Source of the DNA: Gigaspora rosea
Lineage: Eukaryota; Glomeromycota; Glomeromycetes; Diversisporales; Gigasporaceae
Assembly: GCA_003550325.1 (NCBI GenBank)
Contig: QKWP01000197.1
Coordinates: forward strand, 351,121-415,120
Length of the DNA: 64,000 nt
Direction: 5' to 3'
The stretch's first letter is position 1. Each line of letters begins with the position of its first letter. The position numbers and the translations under genes are program-made. The notes beneath the pieces were generated by a model. That model did not search any database. It worked only from the letters and a program-made list of their open reading frames with translations, and was not told the DNA's origin. Shown piece after piece: positions 35,169 through 46,978 of this stretch.

Positions 35169-36460
35169 TTAATTGTCTAAACTATTTACACTATTTACAT
35201 GTTTTAAAAAGTCTTTTTCTTTTCCCCTGAGCAAACAACTACTTTGAGCCATTTGTATTTCTTTTTTGATTCTGATTTTCCATATATACTGTATTGCTGG
35301 TTCTGGCATTGTACTGTTTCCCCATTTCTTGTTTGTGAACCAGACGAACCAGACCCAGATTTCGTATATTACTATGATGTGGAGCCATATGGTCATTGTG
35401 AGAGGCTGGACAGATTTAGCATTGGATGCTGTGACTACTTCTTCCATTGTAGCTGGAGGTGCTGTGCTTGTAAAAGACCAAACATGTTATATGCGAGTTC
35501 CCACAGTTTACTGCTGAGCTGGCATTCTATTGCGAAATGTTCTATTGTCTGCGATTCATTTGGCACCATGGGCAGTCACGTGAGGCTGTTGGGTCCTCAT
35601 GCACCAGTCTTGTAGTCAATGGAAGTGCCTTATGTAACATTCGCCAAAAGATGTCCTTTTTGTTATTTGGAGCCCATCTTATTACTAATCATGCCCAGTT
35701 TTCCTTTCTATTAGTCTTACTAAAAAAGTTAGCTTGTGTTGGGGTATATTATATGGATATTTTTCTCAGATACTCTGTGGCCTTTGCTGTCATCAAGTGC
35801 TGCACTGGTTTCTATAATTTTAAGTTCTTTAGGGTCCCATGGCCATTCTTCTCCATTATCCAGAATTTTTCTCTTCAGTCTTTTCCATGCTGTGAGATAT
35901 GGCTTTCATTTACAGAACCACACTTTTAGTCTAATTGGGGAAGCAGAAAGGGCTTCCTGTACTGTTTTCTTGTGTTTTTTGTATAATGTCTTTTCTATTT
36001 TCCTTCTCTCATTTATTACCCAAAAATTCTTACTATTCAGTAGCTTTACCATTATTAATCTTGCATCAAGCATATCTGGTAATACAAGGGCATTTAATCT
36101 ATTATTTTTCTGTGTTTGTTGGTATATTGCATATCTTGGGAGAAGCTTTGATCTGTCTTTTATCCAGGTAATCATCATGTTATTAATTTTACCTAATTGC
36201 TTTCTATTTGGAAGAAGAATGTAGAATATGAGCCAGATCTTAGATAAGAGAAGTGATTTTGCTATCAGAATCCTGCCTTTAAATGAAAGGTCTCTTCTTT
36301 TTATATTGCTTGTTAGATTTTTAATCTTCATGATAGCTGTATCCCATAGTGTTTTGCTTAGCTGTCCTTTTTTATTTACCTCAAATCCTAGAATTCTAAT
36401 TGCTTTATTTTCATCTAATTTGTCAAAACCTGTTTTTCTTAGCAGTTTTTTCTAAAGTGC
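35169..36460 (-). pseudogene. LINE 2 post-RT region, zinc knuckle and C-terminus
   Basis: Frame 36331-35906 (141 codons) starts with a segment containing RRDLSFKGRILIAKSLLLSK, the well-known conserved block after the RT thumb in LINE ORF2 proteins. Around 35580-35510 two adjacent frames give CPWC and then TIEHFAIEC, a CCHC knuckle. Frame 35447-35169 (92 codons) has WFTNKKWGN and IWKIRIKKEIQMAQ, typical of the ORF2 end. Stops and frameshifts separate the pieces. Confidence 0.85.
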
Positions 36461-36599
36461 TTTACTATGATATTTAGATCTGTTAAGTGTAGATTTCTGG
36501 CAAGTTTGTTATTTAATTTTGTTATTCTTTTATGAAACTTTTCTATACAAGTTTAGAGATAGTTGGTGGCTTGCAAACCCTGATAATTAATTGCAACTG

Positions 36600-37420
36600 G
36601 ATCTTACAGTAGTCCCAGTCTGATATTTCCACCCATTCTTTAGGTTATTTTTTATTTTTTTGAAATAAATTGATTGTCCAAAACTCAGATTGAGTTTCCA
36701 AAGTGTGGGCCAAGGTGTTTCTTGGTTGCAATATAATGAGCACTATATGAGAAGATGGTCTAAATTTTCAAATTTGGTCTCTGTTTTTACACATTGTATA
36801 TGTTCATTGTTCAGGAATATATAATCTAGTCTTGTAGCTATAGGCTGCCTATTTCTAACTATTTAATAATAAATAATAAAGGGTTTTGTATTGCTTACAC
36901 ATGCTATGTCAGTAAAACCTTCTATGAGTTCTTCTAATTTACTTCTAGTCAGGTTATAATGACTATGTAATTGACTAATTCTGTTAGCTATTGGGTCTAA
37001 ATTTGTATTAAAGTCACTGGCTACAATATTGATTGCATTATTATTTATACTAGTGCCAATACCTCAAAAAAACAATGCCTATCAGAAATATTAGAAGGAG
37101 TGTGAACATTTGAAATTTAAAATATTAAGTATTTCAATTGAAAGTTAGTTGTTATTACTCTTCCATTGTATAAAATCTGTTAATTACTAAACCTTATTTT
37201 TCTATTTTCTGCTAGTATAACTATCTTCAATAACCATATTGAGCCTAGATGCTATTAATTTTAAAAAAGCTTTGCATGGCATATCATTTAAGTTAGTTTT
37301 CTGAATTAGTATAATATCTATTTTGTATGATTTAAAAAGGATAAGAGTTTCTTTGCATTTAATTCTATTATTAAGTTCTTTGATATTTATTGTTGTGATT
37401 TTAATAATATAATCTTTTTT
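36600..37420 (-). pseudogene. LINE 2 endonuclease remnant
   Basis: Reading on the minus strand, about 37028-36930 gives IVASDFNTNLDPIANRISQL, matching the GDFN strand of APE-type endonucleases with Ser for Gly. About 36850-36800 gives TRLDYIFLNNE, matching the R-D-Y motif. Both lie in frames broken by several stops. The segment then runs directly into post-RT sequence. Confidence 0.65.
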
Positions 37421-38095
37421 TATTGTTGTAATAGTTTAGGTTTTTGTTTGAGCCTGAATTTTTCCTTTTTTCTTTTTTATCCTTTTTTTTCTTGCTAAAT
37501 CTAAGCTTAATAAATTCATCATTTATATCTGGCTAAATTATTTTTCTAGGTGCACTACTTATTAGTGTTTGTTGATTGTATATTATGCTACTATTTCTTT
37601 GATTGTCTTTTTCTTTGTTTGTTACTGGTCCTTCTAGCATATTATTACCTTTATTTGGTACAGTTAATGATGCTGTAAGGGTTTTGAACTAATTAGTATC
37701 TATGCACTTTTATTAAATAAATTTAATTGCACCTGCTCTGTTTCTGGTGAATAATCTGCTTCTTTTATATATACATATATTAATGTATTTTGGAATTCTT
37801 CATGTCAAGCTACTATTATTTGTTATATCAAAAATTATGACCCATTGATCTGATTGTATTGGGGTTCCTTCATATAAAAGGTGTTTAATTGCTATAATGG
37901 TACCCATATTGTTAAAAATATTTTTACTATTTTTTGTAATTTGTTTTCTATTTGTAATTGGTACTTTTCTTAATCTTATAAATAATAACTCTTAATTAGC
38001 CCTAGATAAGATATAACTATAAAAGGTTTGTTGAAATATATGTATACTATCCTTTAAATATTTTCTCATTTGTTGTTTATTAGCAAAAATTATTT

Positions 38096-38805
38096 TTAGA
38101 AATTGTGATTTTTTTTAATAAAATGTAGTTTAGCACCAATAAAGTCTGTACCCATTTTGTCATATAATGTAGACACTATTTTATTGGTAGAGTTCTTGTT
38201 AAGTTTTTGTATATCAAATATTAGTGCATTGTTGTTTTTTGTGCTTATGTTAATTCTGAGAAAAAAGGTAGAGTAAGTGGCTCTTTCTCTTGTTAGCTTA
38301 GTAAAAAGATTTGAATATAGGTTTGTTTTTTGAGAGGGTGTCTTGTTTCTGATTTTTTTGTTTTGACTCTGCATTTATATTTGTTATGTCTATATGCAAA
38401 TCAGGTGAAAATTCTTATCTGATCTTTTATTGCACAAATTTTTAGTTCTTTTTTAGGAGCTATAGAATTATTTAAATAAACATTATTAATATTATATATT
38501 TTTTGTTGGTTTTTTGCTACCCTTCATGTTCTATTATTTCTGCCCAATCTGATAAAGTTGTACTTGTTGTGCTTGAGTTAAATATATTAGTAGAGATATG
38601 TTCATTAAGATATATGTAATATTTGCTGTTTTTTTGTTTTGAGTCTTGTGTTATGAACCTTTTTCATTTTCTTTGTCTTGTTTTCTCTTACTATGTCTAT
38701 TGCTTTTTTGTCTTTAGAACAAGGGCTGTTGCCCTTGTTTTTAGTTCTAGTATCTTTTTTAAGTTCTTTAACTTTAAAATATTTTGTTTCTAAGCCACCT
38801 GGCAA
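38096..38805 (-). pseudogene. LINE 2 ORF1 remnant
   Basis: Frames 38805-38605 (66 codons; contains TKNKGNSPCSKDKKAIDIVR) and 38374-38096 (92 codons; rich in Asn, Lys and Thr) are basic and low in complexity, as expected of a LINE ORF1. The intervening DNA is degenerate. The assignment rests on position upstream of the endonuclease traces. Confidence 0.4.
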
Positions 38806-38835
38806 GTAGCTTATACAGAGTAACTAACAATATAC

Positions 38836-39180
38836 AGTGGGTACCATTTTATTGTAGATACTTTTTAAAAATCTATATTGAGCTAAATAAATAAAATATA
38901 AAGCTAAAAATTGCATAAAATATTACTTAAATCTATAGCTTTTAAATAAAAAAAAAGTTTGCAAAATTCTATGCAGTAGTTTTTAAGTTTATCAAGGTTA
39001 TACAAATTTGTATAATATTATACTTGTACAAAATTAGTAATTTTTAAAAAATTATTTATTATAGTTGCTATATATAAAAATTTTTTTTATTAAGTAAACT
39101 AAATACAGTATAATTATTATTTAAAATTTGTTCAGTATAATAAATTACAGATAATTCTAAATTTTCAAAGACTTTTAAAA
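38836..39180. repeat. Dispersed AT-rich repeat, copy B
   Basis: It aligns with 19195-19560, starting at a TACAGTGGGTACCATTTTAT terminus and sharing the AAATATAAAGCTAAAAATTG block. The mariner-like CAGT start follows a TA. Confidence 0.65.
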
Positions 39181-39205
39181 AATTTTAAACTAGATATTAT
39201 TATTA

Positions 39206-39590
39206 AATAGGGCTAGTAATTGTACCCCAAAAATTGGTATTTATACGCCCAGACCGGATTCTGACCCTTCTGACCTAGTCTGTGTAATGTAGTGCAAACA
39301 AAAATCACATGACTTTTGGATTTTGGCATTTTGACCAAATGTTGAATTACACGAAGTTTAGATCACGTGATCTGCATAATAATAAAAGCCAATTAAAACT
39401 TGATCCCAAAATAGAATAGTGCAGTATCTAATTTGGCACACTAATGATATCTTATGAACTGTTGATCAGAATCACGTTATTTTGGTACTATTCAATTCAT
39501 CTTATTGAGACGAATTGAATGGTACCAAAATCATATGATTTTGACTGATAGTTCACAAGATATTGTTATTTAACCAAAATAACCTACATA
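39206..39590. repeat. Truncated copy of the 21.6-kb palindromic element
   Basis: From GGGCTAGTAATTGTACC it matches 21600-21975 closely and then stops at AACCAAAATAACCTACAT, exactly where the 1.3-kb palindrome begins in the other copy. This copy therefore has the unique flank but not the palindrome. Confidence 0.75.
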
Positions 39591-40240
39591 TTATGCAAAC
39601 CAAAGAATTAACTTTGCATGACCTTATATGTGAACATGAATTTATTAATTTAGACAATGCAAAGTTAAATTTTCATTTTGCATAATCTGTTGACCCATTA
39701 AATTCTAATTGTTTCAATTATTCAATTCTTGCTATTTATTTTTTTTACATAAATTTATTTGATATCACCCAATGAGGCTTTAATTCTTCTAAACTATCTA
39801 GTAGAGTCAATAGAAAAAAGACCAACTATTAATCCAACTTTTGGATTTAGTGTTATGCAACCTCAAAACTAACTTTTTCATGATTTTAGATGTGTATATA
39901 GGTCTATTAATTTAGGCTACACAAAGTTAGTTTTTAATTTTGTATAATGTGCCAACAAATTTTACAAATAAAAAATTATTTTAAATCAAAGATAATTAAT
40001 AGTTTTATTTAATATAACTCAAAAGTTCAATATTTTGCTAATCAAAATATGATATATTGTAAATTGTTCAATATATAGTATTTGAGGATATATAAAAAAA
40101 CTTATTTAAGATTATCACTAAGACATCTATAATAAAATAATAATATTAATGTTTAATTTAATTAGAATTTAAATATTTGATTTAATTTTATATTATACTA
40201 ACCTTTTCTTTTTATGAATATATACAGTAAATTTTAAAGA
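39591..40240. other. AT-rich spacer with satellite-like traces
   Basis: Two stretches (39600-39690 and 39870-39960) contain AACTTTTGCATGA-like words resembling the 52.6-kb satellite unit. No ORF is seen. Confidence 0.35.
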
Positions 40241-41404
40241 TTTTTTCACAAGTCAGTGTTTTGATACCTTTTTGTATACATTCTGTACACAATGGATATT
40301 GAGTAGCGAGAATTGGAATAAAAATATCAGTATCTCCACACTCATAGCATAAAAGTGAAAAGATTTGTACAAAATAATATGCCTATCCTATTAGAAAATT
40401 ACAAGTTAGTCCATCATTAATAAACACCTTTCAAATAATTGTTTAATTGTTGATTTATTTGCATCCAATAATTCAAATTCTGTTAAGCTTTTTGCTTCTG
40501 TTAAGCTTTTTGTTTCAGAATTATCACTTTTCCACTATCTACAGATCCATTAAGATTATCTTCATATTTATTGCTATTTGCTAATTTATAATTATTGTAA
40601 TTATCACTTTCATTATTATTTGCTAATTCACTATTAATATCTGTACTTCTATAAAATAAATTTTCCCAAATTTCCAAATCTGATTGCAAATTGTTTGTCT
40701 CATTTTGATTTAATAATGAATTATCATAATTATGATTTCTCACTATTACTTAATTCAATTTCATTGCTAATACGCTTTTATTTTTTAATTCTGATTGAGT
40801 AGCTATTAATTCAAAATCACTTTTTATTTAGTATTATTATCTAATTTATTATTAATTGATTGTTTATTCTGAAAGCCAAGTAAATTTTCTGCATAATAAA
40901 ATGATAAACCACATGAATAATCAATAGTATCTAAATATGCAATTAATAACTTTTTTCTTGCTTATTTAATTTTTTGTTTAGAGTAAAATAATCACCAACA
41001 CTTATATTCTGAACACATAACTGTTATTTCAACATTTTTTGCTCTTTGTGCTGTACTATTAAATAGCATACTGTTCTTTTTTAATTTTACTTGAGAGTTT
41101 TTTCTATTTTTATTATTTCAAGTGAAGGATAATAATATTCAGTAGTATTCTTACCATATACTTCATTTAAAGAAGCATAATGATCATTGTTTCTAGAAAT
41201 TGGATCGGGAAAATGATAGTAGAATTAAAAATATCTTGTGGAAGCCTTGCAGATTTGCAAATATCACACTCTTCATTTCCATATTTTTAATTAAAAAAAT
41301 AATGTCTTAATTGACAACAATGCTCAAAAAATGTTTTAAATTTGATCTAATAAATAAATAAATAAAATAAAATAAACAAATACTATATTAAACAATAATA
41401 ATAT

Positions 41405-41430
41405 ACAATTAGACCTCTTTAAATGTGGGT
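41405..41430. mobile_element. Mariner-like terminus beside the foldback insertion
   Basis: ACAATTAGACCTCTTTAAATG resembles the mariner-type ends at 24174 and 24524. The words resume after the foldback element at about 41691 (CTCTTTTTAAATGCATGC), so the foldback element seems to have inserted into a mariner-type miniature element that itself sits in the broken gene. Confidence 0.4.
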
Positions 41431-41432
41431 TT

Positions 41433-41690
41433 GGATCAAAATCCCAACAAAATTCTGACAGGTTACAATCAAAAAAACTTTCCTTGAGCAACTTTACTAT
41501 AAAATCAACTAAACCAAACCCTAGCCCGAGTGCTCACCTTAACTCTATACCTAACTTTAACCTAAATTAAATAAATTTAATAATTTTTTTGTTGTTAGAA
41601 TTGTTGGGATTTTTATTGTCAGGATTTTTTTTTGGGATTATAACCTGTCAGGATTCTGTTTGTCAGGATTTTGACCTGCTCTTTTTAAAT
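41433..41690. mobile_element. Foldback element with CTGACA arms and CCCTAA-like core
   Basis: The left arm GGATCAAAATCCCAACAAAA with TTCTGACAGGTTACAATC is the inverse of the right arm (41591-41690), which adds a second TGTCAGGATT unit. The core carries AAACCAAACCCTAGCCCGAG (41510) and further CCTTAACTC/CCTAACTTTAACC words. CTCTTTAAATG on the left and CTCTTTTTAAATG on the right could be the target duplication. The element sits inside the broken gene at 40.2-42.7 kb. Confidence 0.75.
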
Positions 41691-42744
41691 GCATGCTCTA
41701 TAAAAGTTCTTTCTAAATACATGTCTTCTCATAGGCTCAACATAACATAATATTTATAGATTTGTATCTCTCTAAATACTATACCTTCTTATATGCATAT
41801 TTGATTTAATTTTTAAATATAGTTCTATTATAATGCATTTTGAGAGATCTAACTTATTTTCAATAGTTTTCCAGATTTTATCAGTTTTTAACATAGTTTG
41901 ATATAGCTCTAAAATAGCATCAAATATTTGATAATTTCTTCAGCTGTTGCAGTATTTACTGTTGTAAATAGTTCATTTTTTAAACTTTGACAAGCAAAAA
42001 TATAATTTAAAAGATCTTTTACTGGTAGTAAACTTTCATTTAATTCTTGTTGAAGATTTGAATAACTTTTAGTTGCATTTCTAATATTTTTAATTGAATT
42101 ATAGTGTTTTAATATTTGTTCAAATTCTTTAGACATTTTTTATACATTAATCAAACATATTGAATGAAGTCCAAGATTTAATATTAATATAACACTTTCT
42201 ACAAGATTTTTTATAAATATTCAGAAAGTGTTTTTATAGCTACCAAGTAGTCAAGATCAAGAGAAATAAGTAAGATTTGAACAGATAAATAATTAACTCG
42301 ATGATTTGGTTCTCTATTGGTATATAAAAATAAAATTGGTAAATTTGTATTATGGTTTTGAATAGTATAGAAAAGTTCTGTTAAATAACATAAAGGGGAT
42401 GATGCTTCAAATACAGAATCTTTTAATGCTATAAATACATGCCCTTTATAAAATGAATTACCAATAGATTCTAATATTGCATTTTATTATAACACTAGAA
42501 ATAATTCTAACTTTAGTAAAATCATGATCACTAACTAATAAAGTTTTATTTAAACCAACTAATATTTGTTTTCCACATTCTACTGCTACTACTAGATATT
42601 CAGGTTCTCCTACTTTACAGTGATGCTTGTCATCAAGAAAATAAAACAAACAATATTTACAAAATTTTATTGACATTCTTTTGAAATTGAAAAAGTGCTA
42701 AAGCATAATGTGCAATAGGATAGTTTATATGTAATTGTTTAGCT

Positions 42745-43735
42745 CTTTATACTTCCAAGTTGGTGTACCCGAAATCTGGTTACCCTGAAAATCCCTTACT
42801 AGCATACTTCTCAGAGTTCGTATTTCAAGCTATGCAGCTGCCTCTACTACATTGGGTAAATATCTCAAGCCTGCATGCCGCCACAACCAGCCAGTTTCTT
42901 GCAACTTGAGGACCCAGAATTTAACATTCTGAATTTGGAAATATCGAATGACTGTACTTTCCGCTATAGTAGCAAGGTATCTGAGCATGTTTTGCAAATG
43001 CTTCCAGTATCAAATATAGTTGGATGGCATTATGAGGCTAGAGAAAACCCGATCACTACAATATGCACTTATACCAGCATATACCTGTATTTCCAAATCC
43101 TTTTAATGTCTGAAGACTCCTATATAGTATGCCCAGAGCTCCGTTGGGTCTTGATACGTATACACCTTCATGTTTCCACTTCTTATTGGCTGATTAGTTC
43201 CGTCTGCCCTTGTGAAGTTCACTAAACCCCAGTACACAGTCAGTCACTCTTTGGATTCTTTTCCTTAGTCATTCCAGACTACCAATTCAGTTGGCCTGGA
43301 AGGATCAGTCCGCTAGGCTTTAGGTGCCTAAGGTCTTTCTTTCTTTGGTTCATGCTTCTATAACACATAACATTTTTCTTTGGTGTAACTCCAGCGGCCA
43401 GATTAGTGGACCTCCTTTGTCATAAGGGCTCTTGCCCATTCAGATTTCCTGGTCAGTTACCACTAAGATCCTTTTTCTCGGTACTGTTAAAAGTCCAGCT
43501 ACCTCTCCACTCAGGGCTTGCCAAATGGGTTTCAATTGTTCCAGTCTCTTGGATTTGTCTGTATAATTTACACAACTATGCCAAAGCTCTATTCAAGATG
43601 GTGGTACCAAGGTTACAGGTAATATATCTGACCGATTGATGAACAAATGTTACCATAACACAGGCCTATTTTTCAATTTGTCTCTAGTAGGATTTGAACT
43701 CTAGACCTGCCACTTGGAAGTAAAAACCAGAATTA
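42745..43735 (-). mobile_element. Long tRNA-headed SINE-like element, copy 3
   Basis: The head near 43735-43670 (minus strand: GCAGGTCTAGAGTTCAAATC) has the B-box-like TTCAAATC, followed by the CCTGTGTTATGGTAAC phrase as in copies 1 and 2. The body to about 43200 aligns with copy 1 (AACTTCACAAGGGCAGACG; CCAACTGAATTGGTAGTC). The 3' part diverges. The antisense frames 42875-43225 and 43406-43639 share a closing LQVxYLTD with a frame in copy 1, reflecting common ancestry of the DNA rather than a proven protein. Confidence 0.7.
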
Positions 43736-43769
43736 TTATATTGGTTTTGAATGCAATAAATAACTAAGT

Positions 43770-43920
43770 TATATGTTCTACTTTCTGGAATTGATAATAA
43801 CTTTTGATACACTAATCTATTTTGTATAATTTACTACAAAATAATTGTTTTGATAAGACAATTCTAACAAGCCCAAAATTGTTAAAATCTAATCGCAAAG
43901 TTTCAAAATCAGTCAACTTT
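43770..43920. repeat. Single arm of the palindrome family
   Basis: ATTCTAACAAGCCCAAAATT with GTTAAAATCTAATC matches one arm of the palindrome at 51.0-51.9 kb. No opposite arm is seen here. It is followed at 43973 by a mariner-like TACAGTTAACTCTGATATAC and a short stem (AGTATAGAGTAAG / CTTACTCTATACC). Confidence 0.6.
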
Positions 43921-45177
43921 TGTAATTTTAATACTTTAATACAGTTAACTCTGATATACTAAACTGCATATTCTGGACCTTTTGTTTAGTATAGAGTAAG
44001 TTTATTATATAATTCACTTACTCTATACCAAATTATTTAGTATATAAAGCTAGCCAATAAAATTTCTTACAGATCTAAATTACTTCAAATACTTTCAGAA
44101 CTTTACTTCTTGTTTATTATATTCTTTCATTTTTTTAAAAATTTTCAGAAACCATTACTTTGTATACATGCAATATTTGTAAAAATATAAAATAGAAAAG
44201 GGTAATTTAACAAAGTTAAAAATAACTACATTAGTGAGCTATATATGTAATCTTACATAAGATATTATAGCCCGTAATATTACAAAAATCTTACGATTGA
44301 TGTGGTATATGACGTAATATATTATATTATGGTTATATTACAGGATATATTTCAAAATATTTTGAAATATATTGTATAATATTGCGAAATAGATCAAATA
44401 AAAAATGCAAATTATTCCCTTACAGGGGTCACAGGAGGCACATTTTGTGATCTTTTTGCATTGTTTCATAATATTTTGCAAATTTTTGCTAATTTTCAAA
44501 ATTTTTTAAAAAATAATAAACAATATACATATCTACATAATTATGCTTTTTTGCAAGTTTTCACATTATTTGCAAGATTTCGCAATTTATTATAAAATTT
44601 TATATTTTTTTATTTATTATTATTATATATTATATTTTTACATTATTAAATATACATTGTAAATTAATATTACATACTTTATTTATTTTACATTATTATA
44701 TAGTATTATTTTTACATTATTACAAATATTTTAAACTATTTTTGTATTTCGTCACATCTAATTCTATTACTATATACAAAACTAGCTCTACATACTTATT
44801 TTTATTTACCTATAGTTAGCTATTATCTTCATTCTTTGTTTTCTATTGTTTTACTTTGACTATTTCTTTTGTTTTGGCTATAACTAGGGCTCCGAAGTCC
44901 GGGTCCGGCTGGACCCGGACTCAAACCCGGACTCGAACCATAAATTTTGACAATTTCGAACCCGGTCCCGGACCCGAACCTAAAGTACCGAACCCAAACC
45001 AGACTCAAACATAGTTATAGGTTCGGTCTGGGTCCAGTTCAGAAGTTCGCGAACTTGTCTGGGTCCGGAAATACCCATCCAATTCTAAAAAAAAAAAACT
45101 GATAACGATTTTTAATTTGTATTCGGATAATACCCCGAATCTGAATAAATCCAAATTCAATTATCGAATCGGGATAA

Positions 45178-46185
45178 ATCCGAATTCAATTATTGAATCC
45201 GAATTCTATATGAGCACAAAGTGCTATCACATTTACGAATTTGGTTACAAATGATAATATGAAGTTATTTTATTTAAAATATATCAAATTGAATAGTTTA
45301 TTTCAAATATCGGTATCTAACTAAATGAAATGCCATTTTCAAATTTAATAAATTAACAAGAAACGTGAGCTATGCGAAATATAATTAATTTTTGTGCATC
45401 AAAAGATTAAGATCAAATTTAGTGTAAGAAGTTCTGTAACAAATTAATGTAAGCTTTTTTTAGTTGTTACTAGTGATTTGACCCGGGTGGGTTTCACCCG
45501 GATATCTGATAATTATTAGGGTAAACATTATCTGGATTGAAACTTTAGATTGGTTAATCAGGAAAATCATTTAAAATTCTGTCTTATCATAGTAGAATTT
45601 TATATGATACCACGTATAGATTTGAATTCATAATGTATATCGAACACCCCAATGCAGTATGGTTTTGAGTTAACCCATATNATCCGAATTCAATTATTGA
45701 ATCCGAATTCTATATAAGCACATAATTGAATCTGATTTCTAAATTAGCACAAAAATGATAATATGAAGTTATTTTATTTAAAATACATCAAATTGAATAG
45801 TTTATTTCAAATATCGGTATCTAACTAAATGAAATGCCATTTTCAAATTTAATAAATTAACAAGAAACGTGAGCTATGCGAAATATAATTAATTTTTGTG
45901 CATCAAAAGATTAAGATCAAATTTAGTGTAAGAAGTTCTATAACAAATTAATGTAAGCTTTTTTTAGTTGTTACTAGTGATTTGACCCGGGTGGGTTTTA
46001 TCCGAATATCTAATAATTATTAGGGTAAACATTATCTGGATTGAAACTTTAGATTGGTTAATCAGGAAAATCATTTAAAATTCTGTTCTATCATAGTAGA
46101 ATTTTATATGATACCACATATAGATTTGAATTCATAATGTATATCGAACACCCCAATGCAGTATGGTTTTGAGTTAACCCATATT
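45178..46185. repeat. Near-identical ~503-bp tandem duplication joined at an N
   Basis: Copy 1 (45178-45680) and copy 2 (45682-46185) differ at only a few positions plus one short replaced segment near 45720-45750. They meet at the single N at 45681. Each contains TAGTGATTTGACCCGGGTGG, which looks like a hAT-type terminus. Confidence 0.95.
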
Positions 46186-46484
46186 GGAATTAACAGTTGT
46201 GGTTTCTATCACAATTTACTGTAAATTTTGTTACCAATTGTTTTGGTGATTTACTTTAAAAAAAATTTCTGTACGGATGACCAGGATTGTATAGCACAAG
46301 AAATTACAGTATGGTACTATTATGGTTCGATTAGTATTTTCACAAATCAATAGGTATAGGTGAGTATATCATATAGTCCGAATTTTTTAAAATATGTACC
46401 ATACTAATTTAGTTGTTTTATATATTAATAGAATTATAGCTGATTATATAGTATGGTACAAGTTTTAAAAATCAGCCATAATTT

Positions 46485-46730
46485 TGGGGGTACATCTATG
46501 TGCCCACTGACTGATTTGGAAACCACGCCTTTTATCTCTCCATCATATCGAATTTCTACAAAAATTTCGCTTATGAAACTAACTTTTTCGTTCTAACAAA
46601 AAAATTCCTTGCAAATTTTCTACGCCCTACCCTTACCTTAACACTAAACCTAACGCTAATTAACGGTATTTTTTTTTAATCATATAAAGCAAAGACGATT
46701 TTGGCGGTGGGTATATAGATGTATCCACAA
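46485..46730. mobile_element. MITE with telomere-like core (copy A)
   Basis: The ends GGGTACATCTATGTGCCCAC (46488) and the reverse of GTGGGTATATAGATGTATCC (about 46708-46727) are inverted. The core has AAATTCCTTGCAAATTTTC followed by TACGCCCTACCCTTACCTTA and CACTAAACCTAACGC. The TTCCTTGCAAAATTT phrase is shared with the elements at 51.3 and 57.3 kb. A 72-codon minus-strand frame crossing the right end (46894-46676) has no motif. Confidence 0.65.
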
Positions 46731-46978
46731 TTCGGTATTAAGATAATCAAACGGGGTATAAAATACTCATATTCCATTCTGATCTGATATAACCTCTCAA
46801 TATTTGGTTGAATTGTGATAATTGTGATGATATTTTGATCATATTTGCTCATCAGTATTAGTCTTAACATTTTGATCACAGGTTGTATAACCAATCAAAA
46901 ATGTTAAAGCATAATAACCTGATTATTTACTTTATTGCTATATTAATTTTAGTACACTGATTACATTTAGGATATAAC

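Larger units (their letters stand above)
35070..38820 (-). mobile_element. Second LINE, truncated and lacking its reverse transcriptase
   Basis: On the minus strand the order is: a Lys-rich ORF1 (38.8-38.1 kb), endonuclease traces (37.4-36.7 kb), then directly the region that normally follows the reverse transcriptase (36.4-35.9 kb), a CCHC knuckle (about 35.56 kb) and the C-terminus (35447-35169). The 3' end is GGTTAC followed by about 12 A (35081-35070), which fixes the terminus. The roughly 2 kb that should encode the RT palm is absent, and no YADD motif is found. It is a different family from the first LINE, but both end with GGTTAC and an A run. Confidence 0.85.
40245..42740 (-). pseudogene. 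Broken member of a dispersed AM-fungal protein family
   Basis: Minus-strand pieces in order: 42676-42458, with FCKYCLFYFLDDKHHCKVGE; then in a second frame about 42480-42208, with FYKGHVFIALKDSVFE, ILFLYTNREPNHRVNYLSVQ and LDLDYLVA; 42136-41909, with MSKEFEQILKHYNSIKNIRN; about 41345-41080, with EHCCQLRHYFF, then ECDICKSARLPQDIF, DPISRN and EVYGKNTTE; an Asn-rich tail (40743-40501); and a double CxxC block near 40350-40250 (CYECGD...CTEC). From memory the intact family, repeated in these fungi, has TDGGPDHR where this copy has TNREPNHR. The acidic residues could belong to a DDE-type nuclease; this is inference. The N-terminus is cut off by the SINE-like copy at 42745, and a foldback element splits the middle. 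Confidence 0.6.
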
